Source: Photobacterium aquae (GTDB taxonomy: Bacteria; Pseudomonadota; Gammaproteobacteria; Enterobacterales; Vibrionaceae). Taken from it: a stretch of DNA of 64,000 bases. A program made the position numbers and the translations under genes. Below, in pieces: positions 18,501 to 27,959 of the stretch; positions within the stretch are counted from its first letter, which is position 1; every line of letters begins with the position of its first letter. A model generated the notes under the pieces. The model did not search any database and was not told the origin of the DNA. It worked only from the letters and a program-made list of their open reading frames with translations. The stretch is taken from NCBI RefSeq assembly GCF_001029445.1, contig NZ_LDOT01000009.1, forward strand, positions 60,758 to 124,757, read 5' to 3'.

Positions 18501-19075
18501 TGCCGGGTCCCAAACAACACCGTAAATAGCGCCAATGCCAAGGTGACAACCCAAGCAATATCGACCGACCCGCCGCTTGCGGCGGATCCCGCAGGGGACA
18601 GCAGTTTTTCCCCCAGTGCCGGGGCAACCTGTTCAAGCCCGAGCGTGATCCCCCGTAGCTGAAGGGCGATATAAGGCAGAATCCCGATGACCGCAATCAG
18701 GGTCACCCAGACCGCCAGCCACTGCGACTTGCCGTAACGGGCAGCGATAAAATCGGCAATAGAGGTGATGTGCTCGCGTTTGGCTATAAGGATCAGACGG
18801 GCAATAATCCGCCACCCCAGCGTAAAGACGAGGATCGGGGCAAGGTAGATAGGAAGGAAAGACCAGACATCGCGGCTTGCTTGGCCGACAGTGCCATAAA
18901 AGGTCCATGAGGTGCAGTAAACCGCAATGGACAAGCTGTAGATCCATGGCCGCCATCGGGCCAGCCACTGCTTATGGCGGTCGCCATACCACGCAACCCC
19001 AAATAATAGGCCGAGATAGGCCAATGTCACGGGCACGACAAGCCATCCTTGTGCCATATATGCCATCCTTAGCAA
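15581..19075 (-). CDS. crbS: CrbS-like hybrid sensor: SLC5 symporter domain + PAS + histidine kinase + receiver
   Basis: 1164 residues. The first ~560 residues form about 13 membrane spans of the sodium:solute symporter fold. A PAS domain (~660-770, VVDKQLRLVAWNQRYLEQF) comes next, then a short coiled coil. The kinase has an H-box (AAVSHDLMQPLNA, His about 813) and an ATP lid (DNGPGIPEE). A C-terminal receiver has its aspartate at about 1093 (VVLTDYHL) and the lysine in FISKPVKPL. The architecture and the link to acs match CrbS of Vibrio cholerae, which with CrbR induces acs for acetate uptake. No response regulator gene is nearby, as is usual for CrbR. The ligand is unknown. Confidence 0.8.
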   Translation of the reverse strand: MLRMAYMAQGWLVVPVTLAYLGLLFGVAWYGDRHKQWLARWRPWIYSLSIAVYCTSWTFYGTVGQASRDVWSFLPIYLAPILVFTLGWRIIARLILIAKREHITSIADFIAARYGKSQWLAVWVTLIAVIGILPYIALQLRGITLGLEQVAPALGEKLLSPAGSAASGGSVDIAWVVTLALALFTVLFGTRHIDATEHHRGMMMAVAFESLVKLAAFLVVGFFAVGLLLDVPQLGQTAIDLLVWDTPDVGSLLIHTLFTMAAIICLPRQFHTTVVENERAQDLHRARWIFPGYLVLMGIFVIPLALAGQIWLPAISPDTYVINLPLMQGADGIALLAFVGGTSAASGMVIVSTIALAIMVSNDLVLPLLLRRLKVTGRNFQAFSGILLNVRRGLILLLLLAAWGVYRILGDIPSLSAIGWLSFAAIAQFAPALLGGIYWREGNRNGVYAGLLGGIAIWVVTMMGQTDMLAGTSQSNILLWLLMPPRLPGLAGLSMVDWGMLLSLVVNLALFVGVSLLTRSTLTERLQAASFVGAPLPENGDASLYQTRVTVAELEMLAARFVGRKRVRLAFQHYSEQHQVLIQPQMQAPAGLIRHTERVLAGVFGASSARLVLTSALQGRKMQLEEVATIVDEASELFDFSRGLLQGAIEHINQGIAVVDKQLRLVAWNQRYLEQFTFPAGLIQVGRPIAEVIRHNAQLGLCGPGDPEAHVAKRVEHLKRGTAHTSSRIRADGQVIEVQGNPMPGGGFVMSFTDITEFRNAEQALKEANETLEERVRQRTSELELLNRQLVSATQQAERQAQSKGRFLAAVSHDLMQPLNAARLFSSSLAEVAVDGEAATLSRHIESALGAAEDLIGDLLDVSRLEAGKLSVNVRPFRLSEVFDTLSAEFGALAKSQGIQFEVVASKAVIESDPKLLRRALQNFLTNAFRYNPRGRVVLGTRRRGQRLQIEVWDNGPGIPEEKQAHIFEEFTRIEQSTAEHGLGLGLAIARGISRVLDHPLSLRSWPGQGTVFSLLVRRGCLSDVAAPSQELAPKIAPLAGLKVLCVDNEPDILIGMETLLSRWGCEIRLAETVADAMARLDDGWQPEVVLTDYHLANCQTGLQVLQQCSLRLGPIFRGVVISADRTTLTRETIEGRGFTFISKPVKPLKLRALLNRQVPTRQV

Positions 19076-19199
19076 ATTGGTAACACGTTATTGATGTGAC
19101 CCAGTGTAACCAAACCCCGGGCCACGACCAATCAGCAGGATCACAATTCTTCTTGTCGGCAACCCGCAACAAGGGGGAGCCAGCAGCAGGAAAGGCCTG

Positions 19200-20366
19200 T
19201 TAGCGATTCACCTCGGCAACCGCCTGCGGTGCGCGCTCAATCTTCATAAACAGCGCAGGGATCCCCATCACCGCCATCAGCCAGAAAATATCACCGCCCC
19301 ACAACTCGAACAGCCAGCCGCTCAGTGCGGTCATCAGCGCCATAAAGGCCCCCATCGGCAAGGCGTTGTAAAGTGCCTGCAAGGCCACCATCTTGCTGTT
19401 GTCCGCCTGCTGGATATAGCGGATTGTCGCCAAGTGCGCCGCGGCAAACGTCACCCCATGCAGGGCCTGAACCGCAACCAGGATCGGCAGCTCAATCATG
19501 CTTGCCGTCATCCCCCAGCGAACCAGAACACCGACAGCCGCGAGACGGAACATCGCCATTACGCTCCACCCCGCAAACAACCGCTGGCTCAACGCAAACA
19601 CGGCCACCTCTGCCACCACCGAGAAGCTCCACAGGTAACCAATCACATCTTCGCTGTAGCCCGCGCCCTTCCAGTAAATGGTACTGAAGCTGTAGTACGC
19701 AGCATGGCTTCCCTGCAGCAGGGCGATAATTGTCAAAAAGCGCAGTACCTTGGGATCCCGCATCAGGTGCAGCAAAGCCGGGCGGGGCTGGCTATGGCTG
19801 TCCGCATCGGATACCGGTACCACTTGTGGCTGGCGCATTGACAGCAACAAGGCCGCCATCAAACCGGCCAGAGCCACCCAAGGGATAACCGCAGGGCTGT
19901 AAGCCTTGGCCAAGACGCCCACCACGGTCGAACCGGCAATAAACGCAATCGACCCCCACAAACGGGTACGGCCATAGTCAAGATGCCCTTCCTTGGCATA
20001 GTAATTGGCCAGCGCATCGGAGAGCGGCACTATCGGCCCGACCATCATGTTATAGATGACCGTCATCGCCACCAGTGCCCATAGGCTGCCGCCACAGTAG
20101 ATATAACCGATACAGCTAAGCAACGCCGCAAAACCGAAACCGCGCAGCGCTGGGATCAGGTGCTCAACCTTGTGGATCCGCGGTGTAAGTACCAAGTTAG
20201 CCATACAGCGAACGCCAAAGCCCAGACCGAGCAGCAAGCCGATGTCCGCAGGGCTGACCCCAAGATGGCTGAGCCACAGAGCCCAGAAAGGAAGATAGAC
20301 ACCATAATTGAAGAAAAAGCCGACCAGATACTGTGCGGTCCAGCCGAAGGGGCTACTACGAAACAT
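19200..20366 (-). CDS. MFS transporter, 3-phenylpropionate transporter (HcaT) family
   Basis: 388 residues with 12 predicted membrane spans, as expected for a major facilitator. The opening FGWTAQYLVGFFFNYGVYLPFWALWL and the DYGRTRLWGSIAFI segment (the MFS loop with conserved Arg) resemble the HcaT/YfcJ-like nucleoside:H+ symporter-related group. The real substrate cannot be told from the sequence; phenylpropionate is a family label only. It lies between the crbS-like gene and the divergent cNMP/CBS gene, the order I recall for the acs region of V. cholerae. Confidence 0.75.
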   Translation of the reverse strand: MFRSSPFGWTAQYLVGFFFNYGVYLPFWALWLSHLGVSPADIGLLLGLGFGVRCMANLVLTPRIHKVEHLIPALRGFGFAALLSCIGYIYCGGSLWALVAMTVIYNMMVGPIVPLSDALANYYAKEGHLDYGRTRLWGSIAFIAGSTVVGVLAKAYSPAVIPWVALAGLMAALLLSMRQPQVVPVSDADSHSQPRPALLHLMRDPKVLRFLTIIALLQGSHAAYYSFSTIYWKGAGYSEDVIGYLWSFSVVAEVAVFALSQRLFAGWSVMAMFRLAAVGVLVRWGMTASMIELPILVAVQALHGVTFAAAHLATIRYIQQADNSKMVALQALYNALPMGAFMALMTALSGWLFELWGGDIFWLMAVMGIPALFMKIERAPQAVAEVNR

Positions 20367-20509
20367 GCCATGTCCTATTGGTAGAGTAGATGCAGGGGAA
20401 ATATACCGACAGGCCTCCGGCCCACGGCGGGGCTATTATGCCTATTACCGCCCCGCCTCCCAACGAAATTATCAACCACGGTTCTTTCCCCTTTTATCGC
20501 GGGACTAGA

Positions 20510-20517
20510 CTAAAGTC
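20510..20517 (+). promoter_or_regulatory. CTAAAGTC element upstream of the cNMP/CBS/DUF294 gene
   Basis: The 8-mer CTAAAGTC, within the longer GACTAAAGTC, lies 84 bases before the start of the gene at 20601. The same 8-mer lies upstream of acs at 23182. It could be part of a shared promoter (-10-like TAAAGT) or a regulator site. Function is inferred only from recurrence. Confidence 0.3.
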
Positions 20518-20600
20518 GTCTGTCTTTTTCTTTCGAAGAAGCAGACACTGCAAGGAGTATCGCTATCCCCATACGCTAGCAGCTAGCAAGGAGTGCCGCC

Positions 20601-22412
20601 ATGACCGAGCGCTTTGATACCAGCCATCCCCCGTTCAACCGGCTTAGCAATAGCCAACGGAAACAGCTGGTAGGCGCCCTTGATGTCGCCTACTTCCGCC
20701 ACGGCGAAACCCTTATAGAAGCCGGAGAGCATTGCGAGGCGCTGTATATCATTATCAAAGGCAGTGTCGAGGAAAGCAGCCCCTCTCCTGCCGACAGCAA
20801 TGAAATCTATGCCCACTACACCAGCGATGACCTGTTCGATGTCCGAGCCCAACTTGAGGGCACCAGCCGCCACCGCTATGTCGCTACCGAGGATACCCTC
20901 TGCTACCTGCTTCCGCGCCAGCTGTTCGTCGAGTTCTACCGTGGCAACCATCAGTTTGCCGCCTACTTCGACACCAGTCTGGCACGCCGACAACAGCTGC
21001 TGGAACATGCCCAGCAGCAACAGAATCTTGCCGAGTTCATCCTCACCCGGATCGATGATGGCAACCTCCAGCCATGCCTGACCCTCGCGCAAGCATGCAG
21101 CCTCCAGGCCGCAACCGAGCAGCTTCACCAACATAAAATGGATGCTGCCCTGGTCACGCTGGACAACGGCATCGGCATCGGGATCGTGACCCGAACCAAC
21201 CTGCTCCATGCCGTCATGCTTGATGGCCTGCCCCACCACACAGAGGTTGGAGAGGTCGCCACCACCCCGGTCGTCAGCGTCTCCAAGGGCGACTATCTAT
21301 TCAATGCCATGCTGGCAATGACCCGCCACAAGATAAAGCGGGTGGCCGTCATGGCGGGGGACGACGTGGCCGGAATGCTGAGCCTAACCCAAATTCTCAG
21401 CCTGTTCTCGACCCACTCCCACGTCCTGACCCTGCGCATCGCCCGCGCCACCACCGTCGACGAGCTGGCGGTGGCTGCCAGCAGCCAGCAGAGGCTGGTC
21501 GCGACCTTGTTCAATAACGGTATCCACACCCGGTTCGTGATGGAGCTGATCGCCGCGCTCAATGAACAAATCATCGAAAAAGCCTTTCAGCTCGTGGTCC
21601 CGCAGCCGCTCCACGCTCATTCCTGCCTCATCGTCATGGGATCGGAGGGGCGAGGCGAGCAAATCCTCAAGACCGACCAAGACAACGCATTAATCCTCGA
21701 AGATGGCATCGACTGGCCGGCATTACCGCAGGTGATGGCAACACTCACCCAGACCCTGCAACAGCTGGGCTACCCGCTGTGCCCCGGGCAGGTCATGGTC
21801 AACAATCCGAAATGGGTCAAGTCCCAGTCCCAATGGCTAGACACCTTGGACGCCCTGATCCGTCGCGGTGACGGCAACGCAATGATGGAACTGGCCATCC
21901 TCGCCGACAGCCATGCCGTGGCAGGTAACCGTTCGCTGCTCCCCCCCTTGCATGAACGCCTCAACCTGCATATGGCCGAACACGAATTGCTGCTTTCCGC
22001 CTTTACCCGACCCGCCCTGCATTTCCAGTTGCCGCTGTCCCTGTTCGGCAACCTCAAGGCCGGCAAGCAGGGGCTGGATATCAAGCAGGGCGGCATGTTC
22101 CCCATTATCCACGGGATCAGGGCCCTGTCCCTCGAGTACGGGGTGGCGGTGACCAATACCTTCAGCCGTATTGAACAGCTCGCCGAACGCAAGGTGCTGG
22201 AGCCCCAAACCGCGTCCAACCTCGCCGAATCCCTCAAGCTATTCATCAAGCTCCGATTACGCCAACAGCTGGAACAGGACGCTGGCGGCATGCTCCAGCA
22301 CCTCCGGCTAGAGGAGCTCAGCCGGGCCGAGCGCGACCTGCTCCGCCATAGCCTGCACGTGGTCAAGAAGTTCAAGCAATGGCTCGGCTACCACTACCAG
22401 ATCCGGGATTGA
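20601..22412 (+). CDS. cNMP-binding / CBS-pair / DUF294 nucleotidyltransferase-like signalling protein
   Basis: 603 residues. In order: a cyclic-nucleotide-binding-like domain (about 10-130, YFRHGETLIEAGEHCEALYIIIKG), a CBS pair (about 150-275), a DUF294 nucleotidyltransferase-like domain with GSEGRGEQ at about 346 and a nearby TDQDNA, and a helical DUF294 C-terminal domain. The family is linked to acetate and carbon metabolism through conserved neighbourhood with acs and the downstream exonuclease. Its biochemical reaction is not established. An AAGGAG site seven bases before ATG 20601 supports this start. It probably forms an operon with the exonuclease gene 24 bases downstream. Confidence 0.85.
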   Translation: MTERFDTSHPPFNRLSNSQRKQLVGALDVAYFRHGETLIEAGEHCEALYIIIKGSVEESSPSPADSNEIYAHYTSDDLFDVRAQLEGTSRHRYVATEDTLCYLLPRQLFVEFYRGNHQFAAYFDTSLARRQQLLEHAQQQQNLAEFILTRIDDGNLQPCLTLAQACSLQAATEQLHQHKMDAALVTLDNGIGIGIVTRTNLLHAVMLDGLPHHTEVGEVATTPVVSVSKGDYLFNAMLAMTRHKIKRVAVMAGDDVAGMLSLTQILSLFSTHSHVLTLRIARATTVDELAVAASSQQRLVATLFNNGIHTRFVMELIAALNEQIIEKAFQLVVPQPLHAHSCLIVMGSEGRGEQILKTDQDNALILEDGIDWPALPQVMATLTQTLQQLGYPLCPGQVMVNNPKWVKSQSQWLDTLDALIRRGDGNAMMELAILADSHAVAGNRSLLPPLHERLNLHMAEHELLLSAFTRPALHFQLPLSLFGNLKAGKQGLDIKQGGMFPIIHGIRALSLEYGVAVTNTFSRIEQLAERKVLEPQTASNLAESLKLFIKLRLRQQLEQDAGGMLQHLRLEELSRAERDLLRHSLHVVKKFKQWLGYHYQIRD

Positions 22413-22436
22413 ACCGGCAACAGCGAGGCCTTTCCT

Positions 22437-23066
22437 ATGAACGTTCTGCACCGTTACTGGCTGTACCACAAACTGGCAGGCTCCCCCTTCCGTCCCTTGT
22501 TCAGACGCTACCAAGGCGACGAACTGGTTTCGCTCGACTGCGAAACGACCAGCCTCGATCCGCAACGTGCCGAACTGGTCACCATTGCCGCCACCCGAAT
22601 CAAAGCCAACCGGATCCTGACCAGCCAATCACTACAAATTACCCTGAAGGCCCCTGCCAGTCTCGATGCAGACTCCGTGACCATCCATCAGCTGCGGCAT
22701 CAGGATCTTCGCCACGGTGTCAGCGAAAAAGTCGCGCTATCCCAACTGCTGGACTTTATCGGCAACCGGCCATTGGTGGGCTACCATATCCGCTATGACA
22801 AAACGATCCTCGATCGTTACTTCCGCCGCTATTTCGGCTTCCCGCTGCCCAATACCCAGATCGAGGTCAGCCACCTCTACCACCAGCAGCTCGAGCGCCA
22901 ACTGCCCAATGCTTGCTTCGACCTAAGCCTAGACGCCATCAGCCGCCATCTTGGCCTGCCGGTTCTGGTTCGGCACGACGCCCTCCAAGACGCTATTGCC
23001 GCAGCAATGATCTACGTCAGGCTAAAACACGGCGATCTCCCATCCCCTTCGCGGCCTGCGGCCTAA
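22437..23066 (+). CDS. DnaQ-like 3'-5' exonuclease (Pol III epsilon family)
   Basis: 209 residues with the DEDDh exonuclease motifs: ExoI D34 and E36 (SLDCETTSLD), ExoII around LVGYHIRYDKTILD, and ExoIII H180...D185 (RHDALQD). It lacks the C-terminal polymerase-binding tail of true DnaQ, so it is a stand-alone relative rather than the replicative proofreader. Its conserved pairing with the cNMP/CBS/DUF294 gene upstream suggests the two act together, but the substrate (DNA, RNA or a signalling nucleotide) is unknown. Confidence 0.85.
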   Translation: MNVLHRYWLYHKLAGSPFRPLFRRYQGDELVSLDCETTSLDPQRAELVTIAATRIKANRILTSQSLQITLKAPASLDADSVTIHQLRHQDLRHGVSEKVALSQLLDFIGNRPLVGYHIRYDKTILDRYFRRYFGFPLPNTQIEVSHLYHQQLERQLPNACFDLSLDAISRHLGLPVLVRHDALQDAIAAAMIYVRLKHGDLPSPSRPAA

Positions 23067-23181
23067 TCCGCACCGCCTTAGCGGTCGGGCAATCAATAAA
23101 TGAAGCATGTTCGATGGCTAGTTTTTCCCTGCAATCGCACTGCAACGGCGGTGATTGACGCACATTTTTTACCATCTCATC

Positions 23182-23189
23182 CTAAAGTC
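23182..23189 (+). promoter_or_regulatory. CTAAAGTC element in the acs promoter region
   Basis: The second copy of the 8-mer, in CCTAAAGTCTAATTG, 143 bases before the acs start. The 266-base gap 23067-23332 otherwise holds no gene. It should contain the acs promoter, expected by analogy with V. cholerae to be activated by CrbR. The direct role of this 8-mer is inference. Confidence 0.3.
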
Positions 23190-23332
23190 TAATTGAGGCT
23201 TGCGCCGTTCTGTCGGAAGTTAAAGAGAACACGGGGCAACCCTGAAACGAGACACCCGCACTAGCGTGCCCTACATAACACAGAGAAGAATCCGGCCCAG
23301 AAGGGGCACCAACGGAGCACAAGGAGAATAGG

Positions 23333-25282
23333 ATGAGTGAAGTTCATGTGTATCCAGTCAATCAGGATATCGCAGCCAGCGCCCACATCACCGACGAACA
23401 GTACCGCGAAATGTACCAGCAATCCGTCATCAACCCAGAGGGGTTCTGGCGCGAGCACGGCCAGATTGTTGACTGGATCAAACCTTACTCCAAGGTGAAG
23501 AGCACCTCGTTCGATACCGGCCACGTCAGTATCAAATGGTTCGAAGACGGCTCCCTCAATGTCTCGGCCAACTGCCTCGACCGCCACCTCGCCACCCGCG
23601 GCGACCAGCCAGCCATCATCTGGGAAGGTGACGACCCGGCCGATGATGCGACCCTTACCTACAGCGAACTGCATGAGCAGGTCTGCAAATTCGCCAACGC
23701 CCTAAAGAGCCAAGGCGTGCGCAAGGGCGATGTCGTCTGCCTGTACATGCCGATGGTCGCCGAGGCCGCCGTGGCAATGCTTGCCTGTACTCGGATTGGA
23801 GCCGTCCATACCATTGTCTTCGGTGGTTTCTCGCCTGAAGCCTTGGCCGGCCGAATCACCGATTCCAATGCCAAGGTCGTGGTCACGGCTGATGAGGGTG
23901 TTCGTGGCGGGCGCAGTGTCCCGCTCAAGAAAAATGTCGATGATGCGCTGGCCAACAAGGCCGTGACCAGTGTCGAGAAAGTTATCGTATTCAAGCGTAC
24001 CGGCGGGGCTATCGAATGGCACAGCGAGCGCGATGTCTGGTGGCACGACGCCACGGCGGTGGCCTCGACCCACTGCGAGCCCGAGGCGATGAACGCCGAG
24101 GATCCGCTGTTTATCCTCTATACCTCCGGCTCAACCGGCAAACCCAAGGGTGTTTTGCACACCACTGGGGGCTATCTGGTCTACGCCACCATGACCTTCA
24201 AACACGTCTTCGACTACCAAGAGGGCGAGATCTACTGGTGTACCGCCGATGTCGGCTGGATCACCGGACACAGCTATCTGGTCTACGGCCCACTGGCCAA
24301 CGGGGCCACCACCCTGTTGTTCGAGGGCGTCCCCAACTACCCGTCCACCAGCCGCATGAGCGAGGTGGTCGACAAGCATCAGGTCAATATCCTCTACACC
24401 GCACCGACCGCCATCCGCGCCCTGATGGCCAAGGGCGAGGAAGCCATTGCTGGCACCAACCGCGCTTCGCTGCGGATCATGGGCTCGGTGGGCGAGCCTA
24501 TCAACCCGGAAGCGTGGGAATGGTACCACCGCACCATCGGCGACAGCCGCTGCCCGATTGTCGATACTTGGTGGCAGACCGAGACCGGCGGGATCCTGAT
24601 CACCCCGCTGCCGGGTGCCACGGCACTCAAACCCGGCTCGGCTACCCGTCCGTTCTTCGGCGTTCAGCCTGCACTGGTCGACAACATGGGCAACATCCTC
24701 GACGGTGCTACCGAGGGCAACTTGGTAATGATTGATTCATGGCCCGGCCAGATGCGGACCCTATGGGGCGATCACGAGCGCTTCGAGCAAACCTACTTCT
24801 CTACCTTTCAGGGGATGTATTTCACGGGTGACGGGGCCCGTCGTGACGAGGACGGCTACTACTGGATCACCGGCCGGGTCGACGATGTCCTGAACATTTC
24901 CGGCCACCGGATGGGGACCGCCGAAATCGAGTCGGCGCTGGTTGCCTTCGACAAAATCGCCGAGGCCGCGATTGTCGGGGTTCCGCATGACATCAAGGGG
25001 CAGGCTATCTACGCCTACATCACCCTCAACGACGGCGAAGTGCCAAGCGCCGAACTGCACAAAGAAGTCAAAGAGTGGGTCCGCAAGGAAATTGGGCCGA
25101 TTGCCACCCCGGACTTCCTCCACTGGACCGATGCCCTGCCGAAAACCCGTTCGGGCAAAATCATGCGCCGGATCCTGCGCAAAATTGCCACCGGAGACAC
25201 CGCCTCGCTTGGGGATACCTCAACGCTGGCCGATCCGAGCGTGGTCGATAAACTCATCGCCGAGAAGCAAAAAGTCCTATAA
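23333..25282 (+). CDS. acs: Acetyl-CoA synthetase
   Basis: 649 residues, the standard AMP-forming Acs length. It has the adenylate-forming core [19 protein letters not shown], the TWWQTETGG motif and the C-terminal [11 protein letters not shown]. The lysine in that last motif is residue 609, the site acetylated by Pat-type enzymes and reactivated by CobB in homologues. Acs converts acetate, ATP and CoA to acetyl-CoA for scavenging acetate. It lies in the same block as the CrbS-like sensor that controls acs in Vibrio. A good ribosome binding site (AAGGAG) precedes ATG 23333. It is followed by a strong terminator. Confidence 0.97.
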   Translation: MSEVHVYPVNQDIAASAHITDEQYREMYQQSVINPEGFWREHGQIVDWIKPYSKVKSTSFDTGHVSIKWFEDGSLNVSANCLDRHLATRGDQPAIIWEGDDPADDATLTYSELHEQVCKFANALKSQGVRKGDVVCLYMPMVAEAAVAMLACTRIGAVHTIVFGGFSPEALAGRITDSNAKVVVTADEGVRGGRSVPLKKNVDDALANKAVTSVEKVIVFKRTGGAIEWHSERDVWWHDATAVASTHCEPEAMNAEDPLFILYTSGSTGKPKGVLHTTGGYLVYATMTFKHVFDYQEGEIYWCTADVGWITGHSYLVYGPLANGATTLLFEGVPNYPSTSRMSEVVDKHQVNILYTAPTAIRALMAKGEEAIAGTNRASLRIMGSVGEPINPEAWEWYHRTIGDSRCPIVDTWWQTETGGILITPLPGATALKPGSATRPFFGVQPALVDNMGNILDGATEGNLVMIDSWPGQMRTLWGDHERFEQTYFSTFQGMYFTGDGARRDEDGYYWITGRVDDVLNISGHRMGTAEIESALVAFDKIAEAAIVGVPHDIKGQAIYAYITLNDGEVPSAELHKEVKEWVRKEIGPIATPDFLHWTDALPKTRSGKIMRRILRKIATGDTASLGDTSTLADPSVVDKLIAEKQKVL

Positions 25283-25290
25283 CTCTCAGC

Positions 25291-25318
25291 AAAAAAGCCG
25301 CTTACAAGCGGCTTTTTT
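25291..25318 (+). terminator. acs terminator
   Basis: Hairpin with a 13-base arm AAAAAAGCCGCTT matched by AAGCGGCTTTTTT, ending in a T-run, nine bases after the acs stop. Confidence 0.9.
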
Positions 25319-25627
25319 GATCCACCGCCAACTCTGATAACCTCATCCCCGACAAGAGGTTGCCCCCACCACATAACTCACGCATAGTGCTAAATTCGGC
25401 CTATAGTCAACCATAGGCCACCGCTTTATAAAAATTAAGTCAGCGTACAGCTGTTCACTCTAAACTGTGGTGATTAGACCAGTATTTTGCTGCGATTTGC
25501 TGTGAATTCTCTATAATTGCACTTCACGCACGCTTTGGCTGATAAAATTGGAACACAAGGAAGGTAATTTACACGTTCGTGCACAATTACCGAGTTAACC
25601 CTCAAGAACAGGTGAATTAACGTCAAG
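25319..25627 (+). promoter_or_regulatory. Upstream region and probable promoter of aroQ-accBC
   Basis: No gene is visible in these 309 bases. A perfect TATAAT at 25512-25517, with TTGCTG about 19 bases upstream, is a likely sigma-70 promoter. It leaves an untranslated leader of about 100 bases before aroQ. In many bacteria accBC transcription tracks growth rate; no specific operator is recognised here. Confidence 0.5.
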
Positions 25628-26083
25628 ATGTCGACCAATCAACGAATTTTATTAATCAATGGTCCAAACCTAAATCTTCTCGGTTTGCGCGAGCCCGGCC
25701 ACTACGGCCAGCAGTCGCTTGCCGAGATCGTGGACCATCTGACAGCCAAGGCAACCGAACTCGGTGTGACGCTAGAGCACATCCAGTCCAACGCAGAACA
25801 CGTACTGATTGACGCAATCCATAATGCCTACGGCAAGGTTGATTTCATCCTTATCAACCCCGCGGCATTTACCCATACCAGCGTTGCAATCAGGGATGCG
25901 TTGCTGGGGGTTAGCATTCCGTTTATTGAAGTGCACCTGTCCAACGTCCATGCCCGTGAGCCCTTCCGCCATCACTCCTACCTGTCAGACAAGGCAGTGG
26001 GGGTTATTTGTGGCCTTGGGCCCGATGGTTATGATTTTGCTCTGCAAGCAGCCGTCAACCGCCTGCGTGCAGCCGCCAACTGA
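25628..26083 (+). CDS. aroQ: 3-dehydroquinate dehydratase, type II
   Basis: 151 residues, the compact type II enzyme. Motifs [16 protein letters not shown], the HIQSNAEH region and [19 protein letters not shown] match the dodecameric class. It removes water from 3-dehydroquinate in the shikimate pathway. E. coli uses the unrelated AroD instead, while Vibrionaceae carry AroQ next to accBC, as here. The accB start follows 18 bases after the stop. Confidence 0.97.
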   Translation: MSTNQRILLINGPNLNLLGLREPGHYGQQSLAEIVDHLTAKATELGVTLEHIQSNAEHVLIDAIHNAYGKVDFILINPAAFTHTSVAIRDALLGVSIPFIEVHLSNVHAREPFRHHSYLSDKAVGVICGLGPDGYDFALQAAVNRLRAAAN

Positions 26084-26101
26084 ACATAAAGAGAAAGATA
26101 A

Positions 26102-26563
26102 ATGGATATTCGTAAGATCAAAAAACTGATTGAGCTAGTAGAAGAGTCTGGTATTGCTGAGCTGGAAATCTCCGAAGGTGAAGAGTCCGTACGCATCAGC
26201 CGCGCAACCGCAGCCGTACAGGTTGCAGCACCGGTACAAACTGTTGCAGCCCCTGCGCCAGTAGCTGCACCAGCACCTGTTGCCGCAGCGCCAGCTGCAG
26301 AAACCGCACCCGTTGCTGCCGCGCCAGCAGGCCATCAGGTACTGTCGCCAATGGTCGGCTCCTTCTACCGTGCGCCAAGCCCAGAAGCGAAGCCATTTAT
26401 CGAAGTCGGCCAGTCGGTGAACGTAGGTGATACCCTATGCATCGTTGAAGCCATGAAAATGATGAACCAGATCGAATCGGACAAAGCCGGTACTGTTGTT
26501 GCCATCCTGGCTGAAGACGGTGACGCGGTAGAATTCGACCAGCCGCTTGTTATTATCGAATAA
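26102..26563 (+). CDS. accB: Biotin carboxyl carrier protein of acetyl-CoA carboxylase
   Basis: 153 residues. A short N-terminal helix region ([18 protein letters not shown]) is followed by a long Ala-Pro-Val-rich mobile linker (about 37-75). The C-terminal biotinyl domain has EAMKMMNQ, with biotinylated lysine 119. It carries carboxybiotin from AccC to the AccAD transferase in the first step of fatty acid synthesis. It is cotranscribed with accC, whose ATG lies 17 bases after the stop. Confidence 0.97.
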   Translation: MDIRKIKKLIELVEESGIAELEISEGEESVRISRATAAVQVAAPVQTVAAPAPVAAPAPVAAAPAAETAPVAAAPAGHQVLSPMVGSFYRAPSPEAKPFIEVGQSVNVGDTLCIVEAMKMMNQIESDKAGTVVAILAEDGDAVEFDQPLVIIE

Positions 26564-26579
26564 CCGATCGGGGTTCATT

Positions 26580-27923
26580 ATGTTAGATAAAGTCGTCATC
26601 GCCAACCGAGGCGAAATTGCCCTACGTATCTTGCGTGCCTGTAAAGAGCTGGGCATCAAGACGGTCGCGGTGCACTCTACAGCCGACCGCGATCTGAAGC
26701 ACGTACTGCTGGCTGACGAGTCGATCTGTATCGGCCCGGCCAAGAGCTCCGAGAGCTACCTGAACATTCCTCGCATCATCAGTGCGGCAGAAATCACCGG
26801 GGCCGTTGCCATCCACCCGGGTTACGGCTTCCTGTCTGAAAACGCCGATTTTGCCGAGCAGGTTGAGCGCTCAGGTTTCATCTTCGTTGGCCCGAAAGCC
26901 GACACGATCCGCATGATGGGTGACAAGGTATCAGCCATCTCTGCTATGAAAAAAGCCGGCGTACCATGCGTTCCTGGTTCTGACGGCCCGCTGGGCGACG
27001 ACGAAGCCAAGAACAAGGCCATTGCCAAGCGTATCGGCTATCCAGTGATCATCAAGGCATCGGGCGGCGGCGGCGGTCGCGGCATGCGCGTCGTACGCAG
27101 CGAGGGCGAGCTGATCAATGCCATCGCCATGACCCGTGCCGAAGCCAAGGCGGCTTTCAGCAACGATATGGTCTACATGGAGAAGTTCCTCGAGAACCCT
27201 CGCCATATCGAAGTCCAGGTGATTGCCGACGGCCAGGGCGGTGCGATCCACCTTGGCGAGCGCGACTGTTCGATGCAGCGTCGCCACCAGAAAGTGGTCG
27301 AGGAAGCACCGGCACCGGGCATCACCGAGGAGATGCGCAAGTACATCGGTGAGCGCTGTACCCGTGCATGTATCGAAATCGGCTACCGCGGTGCGGGTAC
27401 GTTCGAATTCCTGTACGAAAACGGCGAGTTCTACTTCATCGAGATGAACACCCGTATTCAGGTTGAGCACCCAGTGACCGAGATGGTGACCGGCGTTGAC
27501 CTGATCAAAGAGCAGCTTCGCATTGCAGCCGGCCAGCCGCTGTCATTCACCCAAGATGACATCAAGATCAAGGGCCATGCCATTGAGTGCCGTATCAATG
27601 CCGAAGACCCAGTCCGCTTCCTGCCTTCACCGGGCAAGGTCGAGCGCTTCCATGCCCCTGGCGGCATGGGCGTACGCTGGGAGTCGCATATTTACTCGGG
27701 CTATACCGTGCCACCTCATTACGACTCGATGATCGGCAAGCTGATCACCTACGGCGAGAACCGTGACGTGGCGATTGCCCGCATGAAGAACGCCCTGAGC
27801 GAAATGATCATCGACGGGATCAAAACCAACGTCCCGCTCCAGCAGGAGATCATGGCCGACGAGAACTTCCAGCACGGTGGTGCCAATATCCACTATTTGG
27901 AAAAGAAACTCGGCATGCATTGA
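26580..27923 (+). CDS. accC: Biotin carboxylase subunit of acetyl-CoA carboxylase
   Basis: 447 residues from ATG 26580 ([17 protein letters not shown]). An upstream in-frame ATG at 26547 lies inside accB and is not used here. ATP-grasp features include the glycine-rich [14 protein letters not shown] loop (about 159-172), [15 protein letters not shown] and [14 protein letters not shown]. The enzyme carboxylates the biotin on AccB using ATP and bicarbonate. It is followed by a terminator at 27934-27959. Confidence 0.97.
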   Translation: MLDKVVIANRGEIALRILRACKELGIKTVAVHSTADRDLKHVLLADESICIGPAKSSESYLNIPRIISAAEITGAVAIHPGYGFLSENADFAEQVERSGFIFVGPKADTIRMMGDKVSAISAMKKAGVPCVPGSDGPLGDDEAKNKAIAKRIGYPVIIKASGGGGGRGMRVVRSEGELINAIAMTRAEAKAAFSNDMVYMEKFLENPRHIEVQVIADGQGGAIHLGERDCSMQRRHQKVVEEAPAPGITEEMRKYIGERCTRACIEIGYRGAGTFEFLYENGEFYFIEMNTRIQVEHPVTEMVTGVDLIKEQLRIAAGQPLSFTQDDIKIKGHAIECRINAEDPVRFLPSPGKVERFHAPGGMGVRWESHIYSGYTVPPHYDSMIGKLITYGENRDVAIARMKNALSEMIIDGIKTNVPLQQEIMADENFQHGGANIHYLEKKLGMH

Positions 27924-27933
27924 TTGCCATTAC

Positions 27934-27959
27934 AAAAGGCTGCCACGGCAGCCTTTTTT
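27934..27959 (+). terminator. accC terminator
   Basis: Stem AAAAGGCTGCC / GGCAGCCTTTT with a 2-base gap and a T-run, ten bases after the accC stop. Confidence 0.9.

Noticed and set aside
20426..20457. 7-bp inverted repeat GGCGGGG / CCCCGCC upstream of the cNMP gene
   Set aside because: GC-rich arms with an 18-base loop and no T-run; could be chance, and no link to a known site.
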